A stretch of DNA of 64,000 nucleotides, taken from Peltaster fructicola. Its lineage: Eukaryota; Ascomycota; Dothideomycetes. The number at the start of each line of letters is the position of its first letter. Position 1 is the stretch's first letter. Below are positions 33,466-45,137 of the stretch, in pieces. Made by a program: the position numbers and the translations under genes. Location of the stretch: contig CP051141.1 of the NCBI GenBank assembly GCA_001592805.2, positions 1,550,001 to 1,614,000 of the forward strand, given 5' to 3'. The notes under the pieces were generated by a model. The model was not told the origin of the DNA and did no database searches. It was given only the letters and a program-made list of their open reading frames with translations.

Positions 33466-34291
33466 TCATGGCGAGTACAGCAGAGTGCGATGCCAGTTGC
33501 ATTGATCTCGGGTGACTGTGATAGATACACTAAGTCCCCAGACCAGTCCACTGTCTTGATGTTAGCGAAGAATCCCTGGTCTGTAGCACTCACATCAGTC
33601 CCAAGTACACAGGTCGCTCATTCGTCGAAGTGTTGACTGAGAATGTGGTAGTGACGCCAAGATACATGCCGTTTCCGCCTGCTCCTGCAAGGACACGACC
33701 GACAATCTCAGCAGCCATATTATTAGCACCGCCGCATAGTGCTGATGCGCCTAGGAACAGGAGTAGAGATCCGATGAAGAGATGCTTGGAGTTGAAGAAC
33801 CGCAAAGAGTTTGCCAAACGGTAGCACAAGCTAAGCCTGTCAGTGCCAGACTTGCAATGTCGATGCACACTCACAGCACTACCTCCGAGAACGAAGCTGG
33901 AGTGCGTAAGTACTGAAGCTAGTGGCAGTGAGTGTATGTTGCACATACCCAACCGAAAGCCAAGGAAGCTGATCACTACTATTGAAGTCGTTGACGATGG
34001 CCTGAAATTAGGTCAGCATTCATGATCCTTTTGAAGTCGTACTGCTTACCGGCACAATGTCGGCCACGATGGTGTTGTCCAGTGCATATATAAGCGTGCT
34101 AGTCAATGTTGCGAGTACGACCAGAAACCACTGTCGATCCTGAGCATTTGCTGTCAGAGGCTCATCTTCCATACCTTCAAGCCGTGAATCTGTCTTGGTG
34201 AGGCCGTTGATGCTTCGATGGCTTCATCATGCTGCAACGCTGCCTCTGAATCTGCTTGTCTTGCCTTGTCGTTCTCTACGAACTCAGACAT
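33466..34291 (-). pseudogene. Truncated MFS drug-efflux transporter (pseudogene)
   Basis: The N-terminal third of a 14-TM-type MFS efflux protein. From ATG 34291 the reading is MSEFVENDKARQ..., then PRQIHGLKWFLVVLATLTST, ALDNTIVADIVPAIVNDF, LPWLSVGFVLGGSA, LPFGKLF and then, in another frame, FFNSKHLFIGSLLLFLGASA, VGRVLAGAGGNGMYLGV and NERPVYLGL. Introns of 44, 48, 52 and 44 bp fit those splice sites. There is one extra base around 33800-33805 (CTCTTTGCGGTTC), and after YLGLIGLVWGL the family pattern is lost, with a stop at 33466. The remaining 10 or so helices are missing because the intact dehydrogenase ends at 33361. This is a relic, not an intact transporter. Confidence 0.8.
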
Positions 34292-34666
34292 TGCGTAGTT
34301 GTCTATTGTGCATGTGAGGCTCCGGTTAGCAAAGGAAGATGCCAAGCACTCCAGCAGTGACCCTCGACTTCGAGTAACAATGGGAGATCAAACGCTCGCC
34401 TAGTACAACGAACTCACACACGCAATGCTTGACAACCGTCTGCTACTGCAGAAGGGCTTACTCTGCACCCGTACTGCTTGCAAGTTCCTTCTTGGAGCAC
34501 TCGGGCCGAGTGTGACACCGGCAAGCGATGACTCTGCCCGACCATGGCGCAAGCTCACACTCGATGTATACTGCAGCACTTGGCGAGTCTTGTCTGTCAA
34601 AGACAGAAGAGGCTGATCAGCCAACGGCTTGATCGCTGCAGAGCATCCACAGCTTCCTCTGATATC
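34292..34666. promoter_or_regulatory. Divergent promoter of MFS relic and P450
   Basis: About 375 bp between divergent starts. Several short frames but no family resemblance. A shared promoter between a transporter and a P450 is typical for metabolic gene clusters. Confidence 0.4.
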
Positions 34667-36387
34667 ATGGACAACATCTACCAGCCAACAGTTGCCGGCG
34701 GGTTGTTTCTTGCAGGTGTTGCTCTGCACCTGTTCTTTTTTCGACTCTCCGAGCATCATATGCTGGCTGTCCGTTATGTCTCTGTTGCGATCGCTTCCTG
34801 GTTGGGACTGGCGGTGTGGCTTGGCGCCAAGCTTGAAGTTGGTGCTCTATTGGCGCTGTCATTGTCGACCGCTGCCGCTGCGGTCGTCCTCACGGGTACA
34901 CTGACCTCGCTTGTCCTCTACCGCCTCTTCTTCCATCCCCTTCGACACTTTCCTGGCCCCCCCTCTTGCGAGATTGTCCAGCTTATGGTGGACGATACAA
35001 GTTTGGCGTGGCGATGCGCACCACAAGATCGTCGACATCCATCGCAAGTACGGCGCATATGTACGTATCGGCTCCAATTACTTGTCGATTGCAGATCCTC
35101 TGGCAGTGCCGGCAGTCTATGGGCCTGGAATACCTTGTCGCAAGGCGACATGGTACGACGAAGATGCGCCGCGCCGCTCTATCCACACTTCGCGCGACTT
35201 CGTCTTCCACCAGCAGCGCCGCCGCATCTGGAGTCCTGCTTTTAGCGGCAAGGCTCTCCGCGGGTACGAGCCCAGAGTCGCTCGGCTAAACAAGGCCTTG
35301 GTTGAGCAGCTTGCAAGAAGCAACGGCGAGACTGTCAATGGTGCTGCGTGGTTCAACTGGTGGTCATTCGACGTGAAGGGAGATCTGGCCTTCAACAAGG
35401 ACTTTGGCATGGTGGAAGAAGGGCGGTCGCACTATGCTGTGCAGATGCTCAACGAGGCGATGGGCGTACAGTGTCTGAAGCTTCCAACGTGGGCCTTCCG
35501 CATCATGGTGGCAGTTCCTGGTGCAGCATCAAACTACTGTAAATTCATCGGCTACTGTGATGATCAGCTGACAGCTCGATTGAAGGAGGAGCCAAAGAGT
35601 CCCGACATCATGAGTACACTTATACCCACTGTAAACCCGAGTGATCCTGCGCATGGCGTGCTCACGCTACAGGCCGATTCGAGGACGATTATCGTGGCTG
35701 GCAGTGATACCACAGCAGCAACGCTGACACATGTGTTCCTTGAGCTGGCCAGGCATCCAGAAGAGGTCGAGAAGATTTGCTCAGAGCTGAGCTCTCTGCT
35801 CGCCGCTGGCGAACCTGTTGAGCATCAGCGCATCTACAAGGCGGACCATCTGAATGCCGTCATCAATGAGACGCTGAGACTGCATCCAGTGCCGCCCTCT
35901 GCCATCACCCGCAAGACACCGAAGGAAGGCATCCGTGTTGACGAGAAGTATATTCCAGGAGATGTCACAGTGTCCTGCCCACAAATTGTCCTCGGTCAAT
36001 CAGAAGAGTGCTTTGAGGCTGCCGAAGACTTTGTGCCAGAGCGATGGTGCTCTCGTCCTGGGATGATCAAGGAGAAGGCAGGCTACGTTCCGTTCTCCTC
36101 AGGTATGTGGCATGCTGTCGTTCGGTTTGGCGCTGATTGGTCTAGGCGTGTACGGCTGTATCGGCAAGCCTTTGGCGTTGATGCAGTTGCGGACGGTTGT
36201 CGCTGAGATTGTATCGAAGTTCGATGTAGTGTTTCGTTCGGGCGAGAATGGAAGCAGGTTTCTTGCTGAGACGAAGGACCAGTTCACCTACTGTTTGGCT
36301 GAACCTTCCTCTTCGTTTTCTGCCACGACAGATAGCTTGAGAGCTGGACAGCTTGGGGTTTTACTTTGGACTTGTGCATTTTGCTGA
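34667..36387 (+). pseudogene. Cytochrome P450, CYP67-like, C-tract frameshift
   Basis: A membrane-bound fungal P450. From ATG 34667 the N-terminus has three hydrophobic segments and ends in FHPLRHFPGP. The frame then breaks at a seven-C run (34957-34963); with six C the reading would continue as PPLARLSSLWWTIQVWRG. The second frame carries the CYP67-like region ATWYDEDAPRRSIHTSRDF, the I-helix AGSDTTAATLTH, the ExxR motif NETLRLHP and, over a 43-bp intron (36103..36145), the heme-binding PFSSGVYGCIGKPLA. The frame ends at 36387. All functional motifs survive, so either the gene was lost recently or the C-run is a base-calling error. Substrate unknown. Its neighbours (MFS relic, SDR) suggest a former biosynthetic or detoxification cluster. 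Confidence 0.85.
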
Positions 36388-36668
36388 AGAGAAGTGCGAT
36401 TGTCGTTCAGGCAAACAGACGTCCAGCGCACGGCCTACTGCCATGCTGCTGTCAGCTCTAGACAGCGATAGATAGATAGGTTCATAGTGTCTCTTCTACA
36501 ATCAACACAAGCTCATGAGAGGCTACTCGATGCCTTGAAGAGAGCGCCTCTGATGCCAAAGAGTTACCGCGCCTGCGAGTCTCGCTGCTGCCACTCGACC
36601 GACACAAACATTCCGCTTGTGACAAGACTCGCAGCAGACAATTCCTTCGTCCCTGCAGACAGCAAGAC

Positions 36669-38066
36669 ATGCCAGTGAGTACGCCAACGTCTCTTCAAAA
36701 TATCATCTTTCCATCAGCATCAAGCAACATCAATGCGATTGTCTCTGAATTGAGGCATGATGAGCTGTCCATCAAGAATCGACTACACTCCATAAGACGC
36801 GATGCACAATTTGTTGGAGAAGTCGCACGCCTGCTTGGCCTGCCACTCGTAGCCAACGAGAGATGCGGCAGCTGGTATATTGAGCCCGAGAGGAAAGCAG
36901 GTAGTGCCTATTTCAAGTCCACGGACGGACACAATGGTCAGTGGTCGTTCAGTCTGAGGCGGCTTAATCTGCAGCTCTTGGACATCATTCAAGAGGGTCA
37001 AGGGTAAGTCCGAGCATCAAGAAGACGACAGGGCTGATCATATAGTTGTATCATAGTTGACAGCACACGCCGAGGGAAGAGTATGCCAGATGCTCTATCG
37101 AAGACAGTGCCTATATGGATAGCAGTGCTCAATAGATTGCTGTTTCCCACCTACGAAGACCACCATCCGCTGCAGACACCGCCGACCGTCGTCTCAGGGT
37201 TGGAGCATGCCCAAATTGCACTCAGGATCGACGGCTTCGTTGAAGATGCTCGAAGGCTATCCTTGGACATCGGCAAGTTCAAGAACACTCTCCGAAAACC
37301 GCTTCAGCCGATATGGCTTACCCCGGCTACAGACCTTCAGAACATTCGCATCAACGATCGCCGCTGTTGGCCCGTAGTACTATGTACAGCGTCAAGCTGT
37401 GACTCCGTTGAGCGTTCGACAGATAGAGCGTACGTACAGGGCGCGGCCGACGACCACGAAAGCTGGGCTCACGGTTTGTCTGCTGTCACCTTCTGGCAAC
37501 ACCAAGGATTGCTGCTCAATACTCCAGAGTCTGACATCGACGCTGAGATCAGTCACATAGTGCAGATGGCTGCACAGCAGATCGTGGACAGACCACGAAT
37601 ATTGATCCAGCCGACGTCAGGTCTGTTCATCAGCAATAACGCAAGTGCCTTGAGTGAATCCGGAGACATTGACGTCTTGGTATATTGCTCGGAGAGACAA
37701 GAATCTCTACTGGAAGACGCCTTTGCTCGGAGCGGGAGGTTGTGCATCCATCTCGTATGCTCTGAAGGCAAGAACGGCAGCAGACAGCTGCGAGTGCAAC
37801 TCGAGAAGTTGCAAGCCATTGCAAAGACCAGTAGTAGCAAGACGATCATGTGCACCTGTCCCACCGGTCGTGATCTGGCTGTTGGCGTTGCGCTCACTCT
37901 ACTGTGCCGGTACTTCGCAGACGACGGAAATCTCGATCGATTGTCGACTTCCGCCATCAACAAAGCCACGATCAAGCAGAAACTGAGCTGGATCATGTTG
38001 TCCATGCCAGACGCTGCTCCTAGTCGGGCAACTCTGCAAAGTGTCAACTCAATTCTGATGAGCTGA
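36669..38066 (+). CDS. RIT1: Initiator tRNA phosphoribosyltransferase RIT1
   Basis: Transfers a ribosyl-phosphate to A64 of initiator tRNA-Met, which keeps it from being used in elongation. Exons 36669..37003 and 37046..38066, with a 42-bp intron (GTAAGT...ATATAG). The junction reads QEGQGCIIVDSTRRGK. The 451-residue product begins MPVSTPTSLQNIIFP. Signature parts are LHSIRRDAQFV, PLVANERCGSWYIEP, GSAYFKSTDGHNGQWSFSLR and MPDALSKTVPIWIAVLNRL. The C-terminal half contains a phosphatase-like loop, CTCPTGRDLAVGVAL, typical of RIT1. The ATG at 36669 overlaps a GTGAGT string, but no intron there is needed. Its stop lies two bases from the ELP3 stop on the other strand. Confidence 0.95.
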
Positions 38067-38068
38067 CC

Positions 38069-39808
38069 TCAATCGGCATCACTGTCGACATCGTCGTTGA
38101 GCCACTTGCTCATGTATGGTCCGTCGAGCCAGTAGCCAAGGCGCTTGTAGTACCCTCGAACACCAACACCAGAGATGATGGAGATCTTGCTGCTGCCATG
38201 CTCATTGCGAGCTATGCGTTCTGCTTCCTCCATCAAAAGGGTACCATAGCCTTGATGTTGGCTCTTGCCCTTGACTCTCTCATGAATGGGTACAGCAGAT
38301 CCATAGACATGTAATTCTCGTACAAGACTGGTCTGCTGGCCGACAAGCTCTTCCCTGTAGGTATATTTCTCTGTACACTTTCGAAGTCGAAGGAGTGCAA
38401 TGAGGATGTCTTGCTTGGGATCTTCGTAAGCAAGGAATGTTTCCCAACCTCCATTCGCAGCATAGTCCCGTCGAACGAGTTCCACCTGGTCAGGTAGGAT
38501 CTTGTTCTTGACCTCATTGATACCTACCTCTCTCGTACGGACATCACGACATGTAGTGCCAAAGTCTTTCATTCTGGCAAGTGCAAGCTCTCGCAGGTTG
38601 CCGTTTTCAACGCCGGAAGTGACCAGAGGCATTGGGATGTCTCGCTGCACACGGTAGATTCGCGTCCAAGGCGGGATCAGTGCTAGAATACGAGCAACAA
38701 GATCGACCAGCACGTTCGGAGTGTAGTTCTTGTAACGATCTGTGCGCCAGAGTTCGTACAGACCTGTGCCTCTAATGACGAGTGTTGGGTATATTTTGAG
38801 ACCATCCGTGCGAAACGCTGGGTTCTCAAAGTACTCCTGGAACTGGAATAGGTCTCGCTCCAGGCCAACATTAGGAAGATCTGGCATCATGTGAGAGACG
38901 ACTTTGAAGCCTGCGTCTTTCGCCATGGCAAATGTCTCGCAGACTGCCTTCACAGTGTGCCCTCGGTTTGTGTCTCTCGCTACATCCTCGTAGAGGGACT
39001 GTACGCCAATTTCGAGTCTGGTACAGCCATAGCGTAGCATGTCGGTGAGATGTGGCGGTAGGCAATAGTCTGGTCGTGTTTCGATAGTGATGCCGACACA
39101 TTTGGTGTTGCTCATCTCTCCAGCCATGACTGCTTCATCCACGTCATTTGTCTGGTAGCCTGAAAGAGCGTTGTGAAGTTGTGAAATGAACTCCTCACGG
39201 TACTTCGGATTGAGACTCATAAATGTGCCGCCCATGATGATGTACTCAACCTTGTCTACACTGTGTCCAAGGTTGCGGATCTGATCGACTCGTCCTCGGG
39301 CTTGCTCGAACGGATCGTATCGTGCTCGAATAGCTCGCATACTCGTAGGTTCGTAGCCTGTGTAAGACTGCGTTGAGTACTCAAAGTCACTATCTGGCCC
39401 TCCTGGGCAGTAGACACAGATATTGCCAGTGTAAGCAATGTGAGGGCATCGATGTGGCTTACACATCACCGCCACGACTGCAATACCAGAAGCACTTCTG
39501 ATAGGCTTCGCTATCAGCTTCGGCAAGATGTACTTCTTATACTGTTCTGGTACTGCAGCAATAATGGCTGTAAGTGGCGGTTGACTGGAGAGCCAGTGTT
39601 TCTTGGCAATTTGTCCTCGTAAGGAGTTGAGATTGATGTCTTTCTTCACGCCACTCTGCTGAGACCTCTCGTAGTCTTCCACAAGCGCATTGGCAATGTC
39701 GGCACATGCTCTCAGGTAGCGTTCGTTTTCTGGTGCTAGTTTCTTGATTTCTGCTGCTCCAAGACGCCTCTTGCGGGTCTCGACTTGCGTCGCAGTCATT
39801 GTCGCCAT
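38069..39808 (-). CDS. ELP3: Elongator catalytic subunit ELP3
   Basis: Catalytic subunit of Elongator, which makes carboxymethyl-type modifications on wobble uridines of tRNAs. A single exon of 579 codons from ATG 39808. The radical-SAM domain has the iron-sulfur cluster motif C121-x9-C131-x2-C134 ([14 protein letters not shown]) followed by [31 protein letters not shown] and [11 protein letters not shown]. The C-terminal acetyltransferase (GNAT) domain, from about residue 400, shows [33 protein letters not shown] and [13 protein letters not shown]. The length is close to yeast Elp3. Stop-to-stop distance to RIT1 is two bases, so transcripts of the two tRNA-modification genes must overlap. 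Confidence 0.97.
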   Translation of the reverse strand: MATMTATQVETRKRRLGAAEIKKLAPENERYLRACADIANALVEDYERSQQSGVKKDINLNSLRGQIAKKHWLSSQPPLTAIIAAVPEQYKKYILPKLIAKPIRSASGIAVVAVMCKPHRCPHIAYTGNICVYCPGGPDSDFEYSTQSYTGYEPTSMRAIRARYDPFEQARGRVDQIRNLGHSVDKVEYIIMGGTFMSLNPKYREEFISQLHNALSGYQTNDVDEAVMAGEMSNTKCVGITIETRPDYCLPPHLTDMLRYGCTRLEIGVQSLYEDVARDTNRGHTVKAVCETFAMAKDAGFKVVSHMMPDLPNVGLERDLFQFQEYFENPAFRTDGLKIYPTLVIRGTGLYELWRTDRYKNYTPNVLVDLVARILALIPPWTRIYRVQRDIPMPLVTSGVENGNLRELALARMKDFGTTCRDVRTREVGINEVKNKILPDQVELVRRDYAANGGWETFLAYEDPKQDILIALLRLRKCTEKYTYREELVGQQTSLVRELHVYGSAVPIHERVKGKSQHQGYGTLLMEEAERIARNEHGSSKISIISGVGVRGYYKRLGYWLDGPYMSKWLNDDVDSDAD

Positions 39809-40069
39809 CTTGGGCTATCAGTATCGATCTCCTGATGCTTGAGAGGAGGTTTGGTTATTGTTGTCGCGGCCGTGATGCGAACATGAATTTTGTCGCCGTG
39901 ATGACATGAATATCGAAGACTGTCGCGATTGGCTGGCGAAGCGAGGGATTCGCTAAAGCTCACAAGTCTTCAACAGCAGAAGCAGCCAGCTTGTAGCTGA
40001 TAGCTACAACACCATCAATCCTCAATCTACACGCTGCCGACCTGAGCGCGACATATCACAGTCGCCTCG

Positions 40070-41247
40070 ATGCAGTCCATTCGTTCACCGCTGACACGAG
40101 CTGTACGCTCCAGCAACCTCACGCGTTCCGCCAACTACGCATCCTCATCTGGTCTGACTGGGTACGCCTCAACCAACAAGAATCTGCGCATCAATGATCA
40201 GACCAAGGTCATCTTCCAGGGCTTCACTGGCAAGCAGGGAACCTTCCACGCTCAACAGGCAATCGAATATGGCACAAATGTGGTTGGAGGAACAAACCCA
40301 AAGAAAGCTGGAAGCGAGCACTTAGGCAAGCCTGTGTTTGCCAATGTGAGCGACGCTGTCAAGCAGACTGGAGCCACTGCTACAGCACTCTTCGTGCCAC
40401 CACCTCTTGCTGCTGCTGGTATCGAGGAGGCGATACAAGCCGAAATACCACTGGCTGTCTGCATCACTGAGGGTATCCCACAGCACGACATGGTCCGCAT
40501 CACAGACATGCTCAAGACTCAGAGCAAGACGAGACTGGTTGGACCAAACTGCCCTGGCATCATCGCACCAGGTGAGTATTCCCCTATCACACTACAGGCA
40601 CAAGGATGAGATCAATACAAAAAAACACATGATAGGAAGAGTATGACCCTCAATGGGGTTTGATTAAGTTTTAAAGAATCTGAACGACAGCACGAGACAT
40701 GGCATCCGCGTTATATATCGTTTTCGAGTAGCACTAACTCTTCACAGGCCAATGCAAGATCGGCATCATGCCAGGTTTCATCCACAAGCGCGGACGCATC
40801 GGTATCGTCTCACGATCAGGCACCCTGACCTACGAAGCCGTCAACCAAACCACACAGGCCGGTCTTGGACAATCACTCGTTGTGGGAATTGGAGGTGACC
40901 CATTCTCTGGCACAAACTTCATCGACTGCCTCAGAGTCTTCCTCGAGGATCCAGAGACTGACGGCATCATAATGATTGGTGAGATTGGCGGTTCGGCTGA
41001 GGAGGACGCAGCAGACTTTTTGAAGAGCGAGAACAAGGAGAACAAGCCTGTCGTATCATTCATCGCTGGTATCTCTGCACCACCAGGTCGACGAATGGGT
41101 CACGCTGGTGCAATCGTGTCTGGAGGCAAGGGAGGAGCAGACAGCAAGATCTCTGCCCTTGAGAGTGCTGGTGTCATCGTCGAGAGAAGTCCAGCTTCTC
41201 TCGGTAAGACTCTGCACGCTGAGTTCGTCCGACGAGATTTGATATAG
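40070..41247 (+). CDS. LSC1: Succinyl-CoA ligase alpha subunit, mitochondrial
   Basis: Alpha subunit of the TCA-cycle enzyme that converts succinyl-CoA to succinate with nucleotide triphosphate formation. Exons 40070..40571 and 40748..41247, with a 176-bp intron that is long for this window (GTGAGT...CACTAACTCTTCACAG). The junction restores [14 protein letters not shown]. The 333-residue product has a mitochondrial presequence rich in Arg and Ser ([19 protein letters not shown]). CoA-binding parts include [14 protein letters not shown] and [12 protein letters not shown]. The phosphorylated histidine lies in [14 protein letters not shown]. The beta subunit is not in this window. Confidence 0.97.
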
Positions 41248-43416
41248 ATTGCCCAGCATAACTTCAGCCAGTTCTAGGTGCTCGATCTCTGTATACAGCT
41301 TGAGCGTTAATCACTGCTTTGCTTGCGTATATCGGCCAGGGACTGGACGAGTCTTTCAAGAGGCTGAACCATACCTTGACGTATCTAAATTCACCGAGAC
41401 CTAGGACGAGTCGGTCGCCGAGAGGCTGGGCATGCGAAGCGCAGCTCTAGAAGCACACCAGAAGGTAAGACTTGCAAGATCGTACCAATAGCGCATGCAC
41501 TATCGTGCTACCAGTGGGGCGATCTCTGGCCATGGTCGACGCGGCCTCGCATGGTATGGCATGTACAAGAGCCTCGCGTGGCATTGTGGTATAGCATTTG
41601 TAAGGCACTGTGATGCAGATCCACATAGGTATACCACTAGGTCAGCCTGGTCCCATGCTGGTAGCGCGGGTAGACAGTGATAGCACCTACAGATCACGGT
41701 TAGAAATTAGCCAGGGAGCAGGACAAGCCGAAGAAAGTAGCAACTCAGGACAACAGACGACAGCACTACGCTGCGGTAGCTTACATGTGACAATCTGCCT
41801 GCTAGCTGAACACCGCAGTATATCCAGTCCGTGCAAAGGACCACGGCGTACAGATTTGACAGAACCACTGCTCGCTTCGTGATCGATCAACATCCCATCT
41901 CGTAGGCGAGACACTGTCAATAAATGGAAGTGTGGGTGAGACTAGCAGCTCCCTGTTCGTGACTGCAGGGCGCGATCCGAGTGACACAGTACAAGGATTC
42001 CCAGACAGAGCACTCTTGCATTGAAGCTGGAGTCCGATGCCGTGAAATGATACGGAGATGAAAGGATCACACTTTCGCCGAAGGAGGCTCAAGTGACTTG
42101 CAGTATCAAGGATCTGCTTGGTGGTACGGCAACGCCTTGTGCACTACGCCGCTACGACTCCGAGTCAGTGACATGTGTGGCGCTGAAGTGAAATCTGCTC
42201 GCGTGCGCGAAAGAGCTCGACTCGATTGCCCGACTCAAATTTGTGGTAAATTGCCAAGCTGAATTTTCTGTGATTAGCAAGCTCTCTTGGCCATCTCGTG
42301 AGCCGGACAGCCGAGCCTGCTGTGACTATGTGCTGACCATGTGCCGGAAGCTTTCAGCTGCGTACGAGGTCATCTGCCACTGCAGGTCACCACGTCGAAG
42401 CCAAGCGTGTGACGTGGTCGACAATCACCGTAAACGGCGAGGTCCACGTGAGACACGACCCAGGAATGAGCGTTCGCTTTCAGCCTTTCATAGAGCTGAA
42501 AGCAGACGGTGGTACGACATGTAACCTTCTCCTTCACATCCGAGGTAACCACGAGTCGAGCCGCCTCCATGTTGTAGCAGTGGATCTGGGTGCGCGTTTC
42601 GTGGTAGGGTGGATCGAGATGCTCTAATGGAAAGCAAAGATCGAATCAGAGACATCCTGACTTATGAGCTTGTATCCATTGGAGATGGGGCCCCGAAGGA
42701 AGCACCGAAATACGCAAATCAAGAGGATGGCGCCGATCGTGTAGGCGCGAGCTAGTCTTGCAGGAACATGCGGAGACGGCAGCATGGTGTATGTGCTAGG
42801 AGTTTTCCCGATGTTATTGCATTCGCCTGGGTGAAGATCCTAATGTGCTTGTCAGCCACCATTTCCTGCCCGCACAGGCATCTCTCGCCATGCAGCTCGA
42901 CAGGAATGTACAATGGTTGTCTGGGAGCGAAGCAGCAGACAATGGGAGTAAAATTCCAGTGCAGACATTGTTCGCGGTTGGCTAGCCAGCGGCGAAGGGT
43001 CCTTCGAGAACACTTCTAGCTCTCCTTGGTCGCTCGCTGGCTCGAGTGACGGACTGTGGTAGCAGTGAGTGATGATGGTGGTGGCCTCGCATACATGACG
43101 AAGGAAGAATTTTCTCGCTGGCGAAAGGCGTGTCTAGCCGATTGAATGGGCGCTGAGGAAGAGCGTGTCTGGTGGTTCGCGACAATGAACGCTAGACAGA
43201 AAGAGCTGTGATGCCGGCGACAGTGAAGCTGCATGTGGTCCGTGCGTCCCTTTCTCCGCAGTGTCATGTGGCTGCAATTGTTTAGAGCTCGGTTGCCTTC
43301 GCTACATAAAGCTGTTTGCGCTGATCCTTGTTTCTTCTCCTTCGCGCATACCTCTACACATCGCACTGCGAACACTGTCACCTACTCACAGTAAGCAAGC
43401 GACACATCAAACAATC
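41248..43416. other. Long intergenic region upstream of sugar transporter
   Basis: About 2.2 kb without a supported gene. One inverted repeat with 8-bp arms (GCTTTCAG/CTGAAAGC, 12-nt loop) lies at 42477-42504, and a GGGGCCCC palindrome at about 42686. Frames such as the 72-codon one at 42409 have no family resemblance. The right end is the promoter of the sugar transporter, with a pyrimidine-rich leader from 43320. Confidence 0.4.
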
Positions 43417-45137
43417 ATGCCTGGCACCGCCCTTGCTGCGACGGCAGACGTCAACCGTATCGAAGCTCCGATCGGTATGTGCATGCTCAAGCTCTTCGCT
43501 GCTCGAGGACGCAAGCTGACCATTTCGCAGGTGTCCGAGAAGTCCTTCTCTGCTCTTTCGGCGCTTTTGGCGGTATCTTCTTCGGATACGATAGTGGATA
43601 CATCAACGGTGTCACCGGATCCTCAGTCTTCATCCAGGATATCCAGGGCGCTGGTGCAACCAAGCTCTCTGCCTCTAACTCGTCCCTCATTGTCTCCATC
43701 CTATCTGCTGGTACCTTCTTCGGCGCGCTTATTGCTGGCGATGTCGCCGATATCATCGGTCGCAAGTGGACCATCATCATCGGCTGCGGTATCTACATTG
43801 TTGGTGTTATCCTTCAGACAGCATCTTCTGGACTCGGTCTCATCGTTGCTGGTCGTCTGATTGCTGGTCTTGGAGTTGGTTTTGAATCAGCCATCGTCAT
43901 TTTGTACATGTCCGAGATCTGCCCACGCAAGATTCGTGGAGCGCTTGTTGCATGCTACCAATTCGCCATCACAATCGGTCTCCTGCTTGGTGCATGTGTC
44001 ACCTATGCTACCGAGGACCGCACCGACACTGGATCTTACCGTATTCCGATCGCCATCCAGTTCCTCTGGGCTCTCATTCTGGCTATCGGTCTTTTCTTCC
44101 TGCCAGATTCACCACGCTTTTTCGTCAAGCGTGGTCGAGTCGAGGCTGCACGCAAGTCGCTCGTCAGACTGCGTGGTCAGCCAGCTGACAACGAGTTCGT
44201 CGAGGCTGAGCTCGCTGAGATCATCGCAAATGAGGAGTATGAGCGCGCCATCATCCCTGCTGGCAGCTGGTTCAATGGTTGGGCAAACTGCTTCAGTGGC
44301 TCTGTCTTCAAGTCGAACTCCAACCTGCGCAAGACCATCCTTGGCACCTCTCTCCAGATGATGCAACAGTGGACTGGTGTCAACTTCATCTTCTACTTTT
44401 CCACTCCATTCTTGCAGGCAACTGGCGCCATCAGCAATGTCTTCCTGATCTCTCTCATCTTCACACTCGTCAATGTGTGCTCAACTCCAATTTCTTTCTA
44501 CACAGTAGAGAAGTTCGGACGTCGACCACTGCTCATCTGGGGTGCATTCGGTATGCTCATCTGTCAGTTCCTCGTCGCCATCATTGGTGACACTGTTGGC
44601 TTTAACCACACCCACCTCAACCCAGCCAATCCATACAACGCAGATGGCTCAGCCAACATGCTCGCAGACAACACCGCAGCTGTCAATGCTCAGATTGCTT
44701 TCATTGCAATCTTCATCTTCTTCTTCGCCTCCACTTGGGGACCAGGTGCCTGGATCGTCATTGGTGAGATTTTCCCACTGCCAATTCGATCTCGAGGTGT
44801 TGCTCTGTCTACTGCCTCCAACTGGCTTTGGAACACCATCATTACCGTCATCACTCCTTACATGGTCGACTCAGACAAGGGTAACCTCCAGAGCAATGTT
44901 TTCTTCATCTGGGGAAGTCTCTGCACATTCGCCTTCATCTATGCCTACTTCCTGGTTCCAGAGACTCGCGGCCTCTCACTCGAACAGGTCGACAAGATGA
45001 TGGAGGAGACTTCACCACGTACCTCCGCCAAGTGGCGACCAACCACCACTTTCGCAAGCGAGATGGGTCTCAAGGACGGTGGCAAGCTTGACATCGGTAC
45101 TGCTGAGGAGGTCGAGCGCAAGGGATCTATCTACTAG
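43417..45137 (+). CDS. Hexose-type sugar transporter (MFS)
   Basis: A 554-residue plasma-membrane sugar porter of the MFS sugar-transporter family. Exons 43417..43474 and 43531..45137, with a 56-bp intron (GTATGT...TTCGCAG); the junction gives EAPIGVREVLLCSF. About 12 membrane segments are visible. Family motifs are FFGYDSGYINGV (first helix), DIIGRKW, RLIAGLGVGFESA, FLPDSPRFFVKRGR, the QMMQQWTGVNFIFYFS region, EKFGRRPLL and, near the end, FLVPETRGLSLEQVD. The QQWTGVNF and PETRG motifs place it near glucose and quinate-type porters. Substrate is unknown. The large promoter upstream suits regulation by carbon source, but I see no decisive binding site. Confidence 0.93.

Noticed and set aside
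32519-33502. 327-codon open frame on the minus strand over the dehydrogenase
   Set aside because: It is fully antisense to a complete, motif-bearing SDR and shows no family resemblance. Codon bias of the SDR keeps the opposite frame open.
41248-43416. Small genes in the long gap (for example 41802-42092 minus, 42409-42627 plus)
   Set aside because: No family resemblance and no clear starts.
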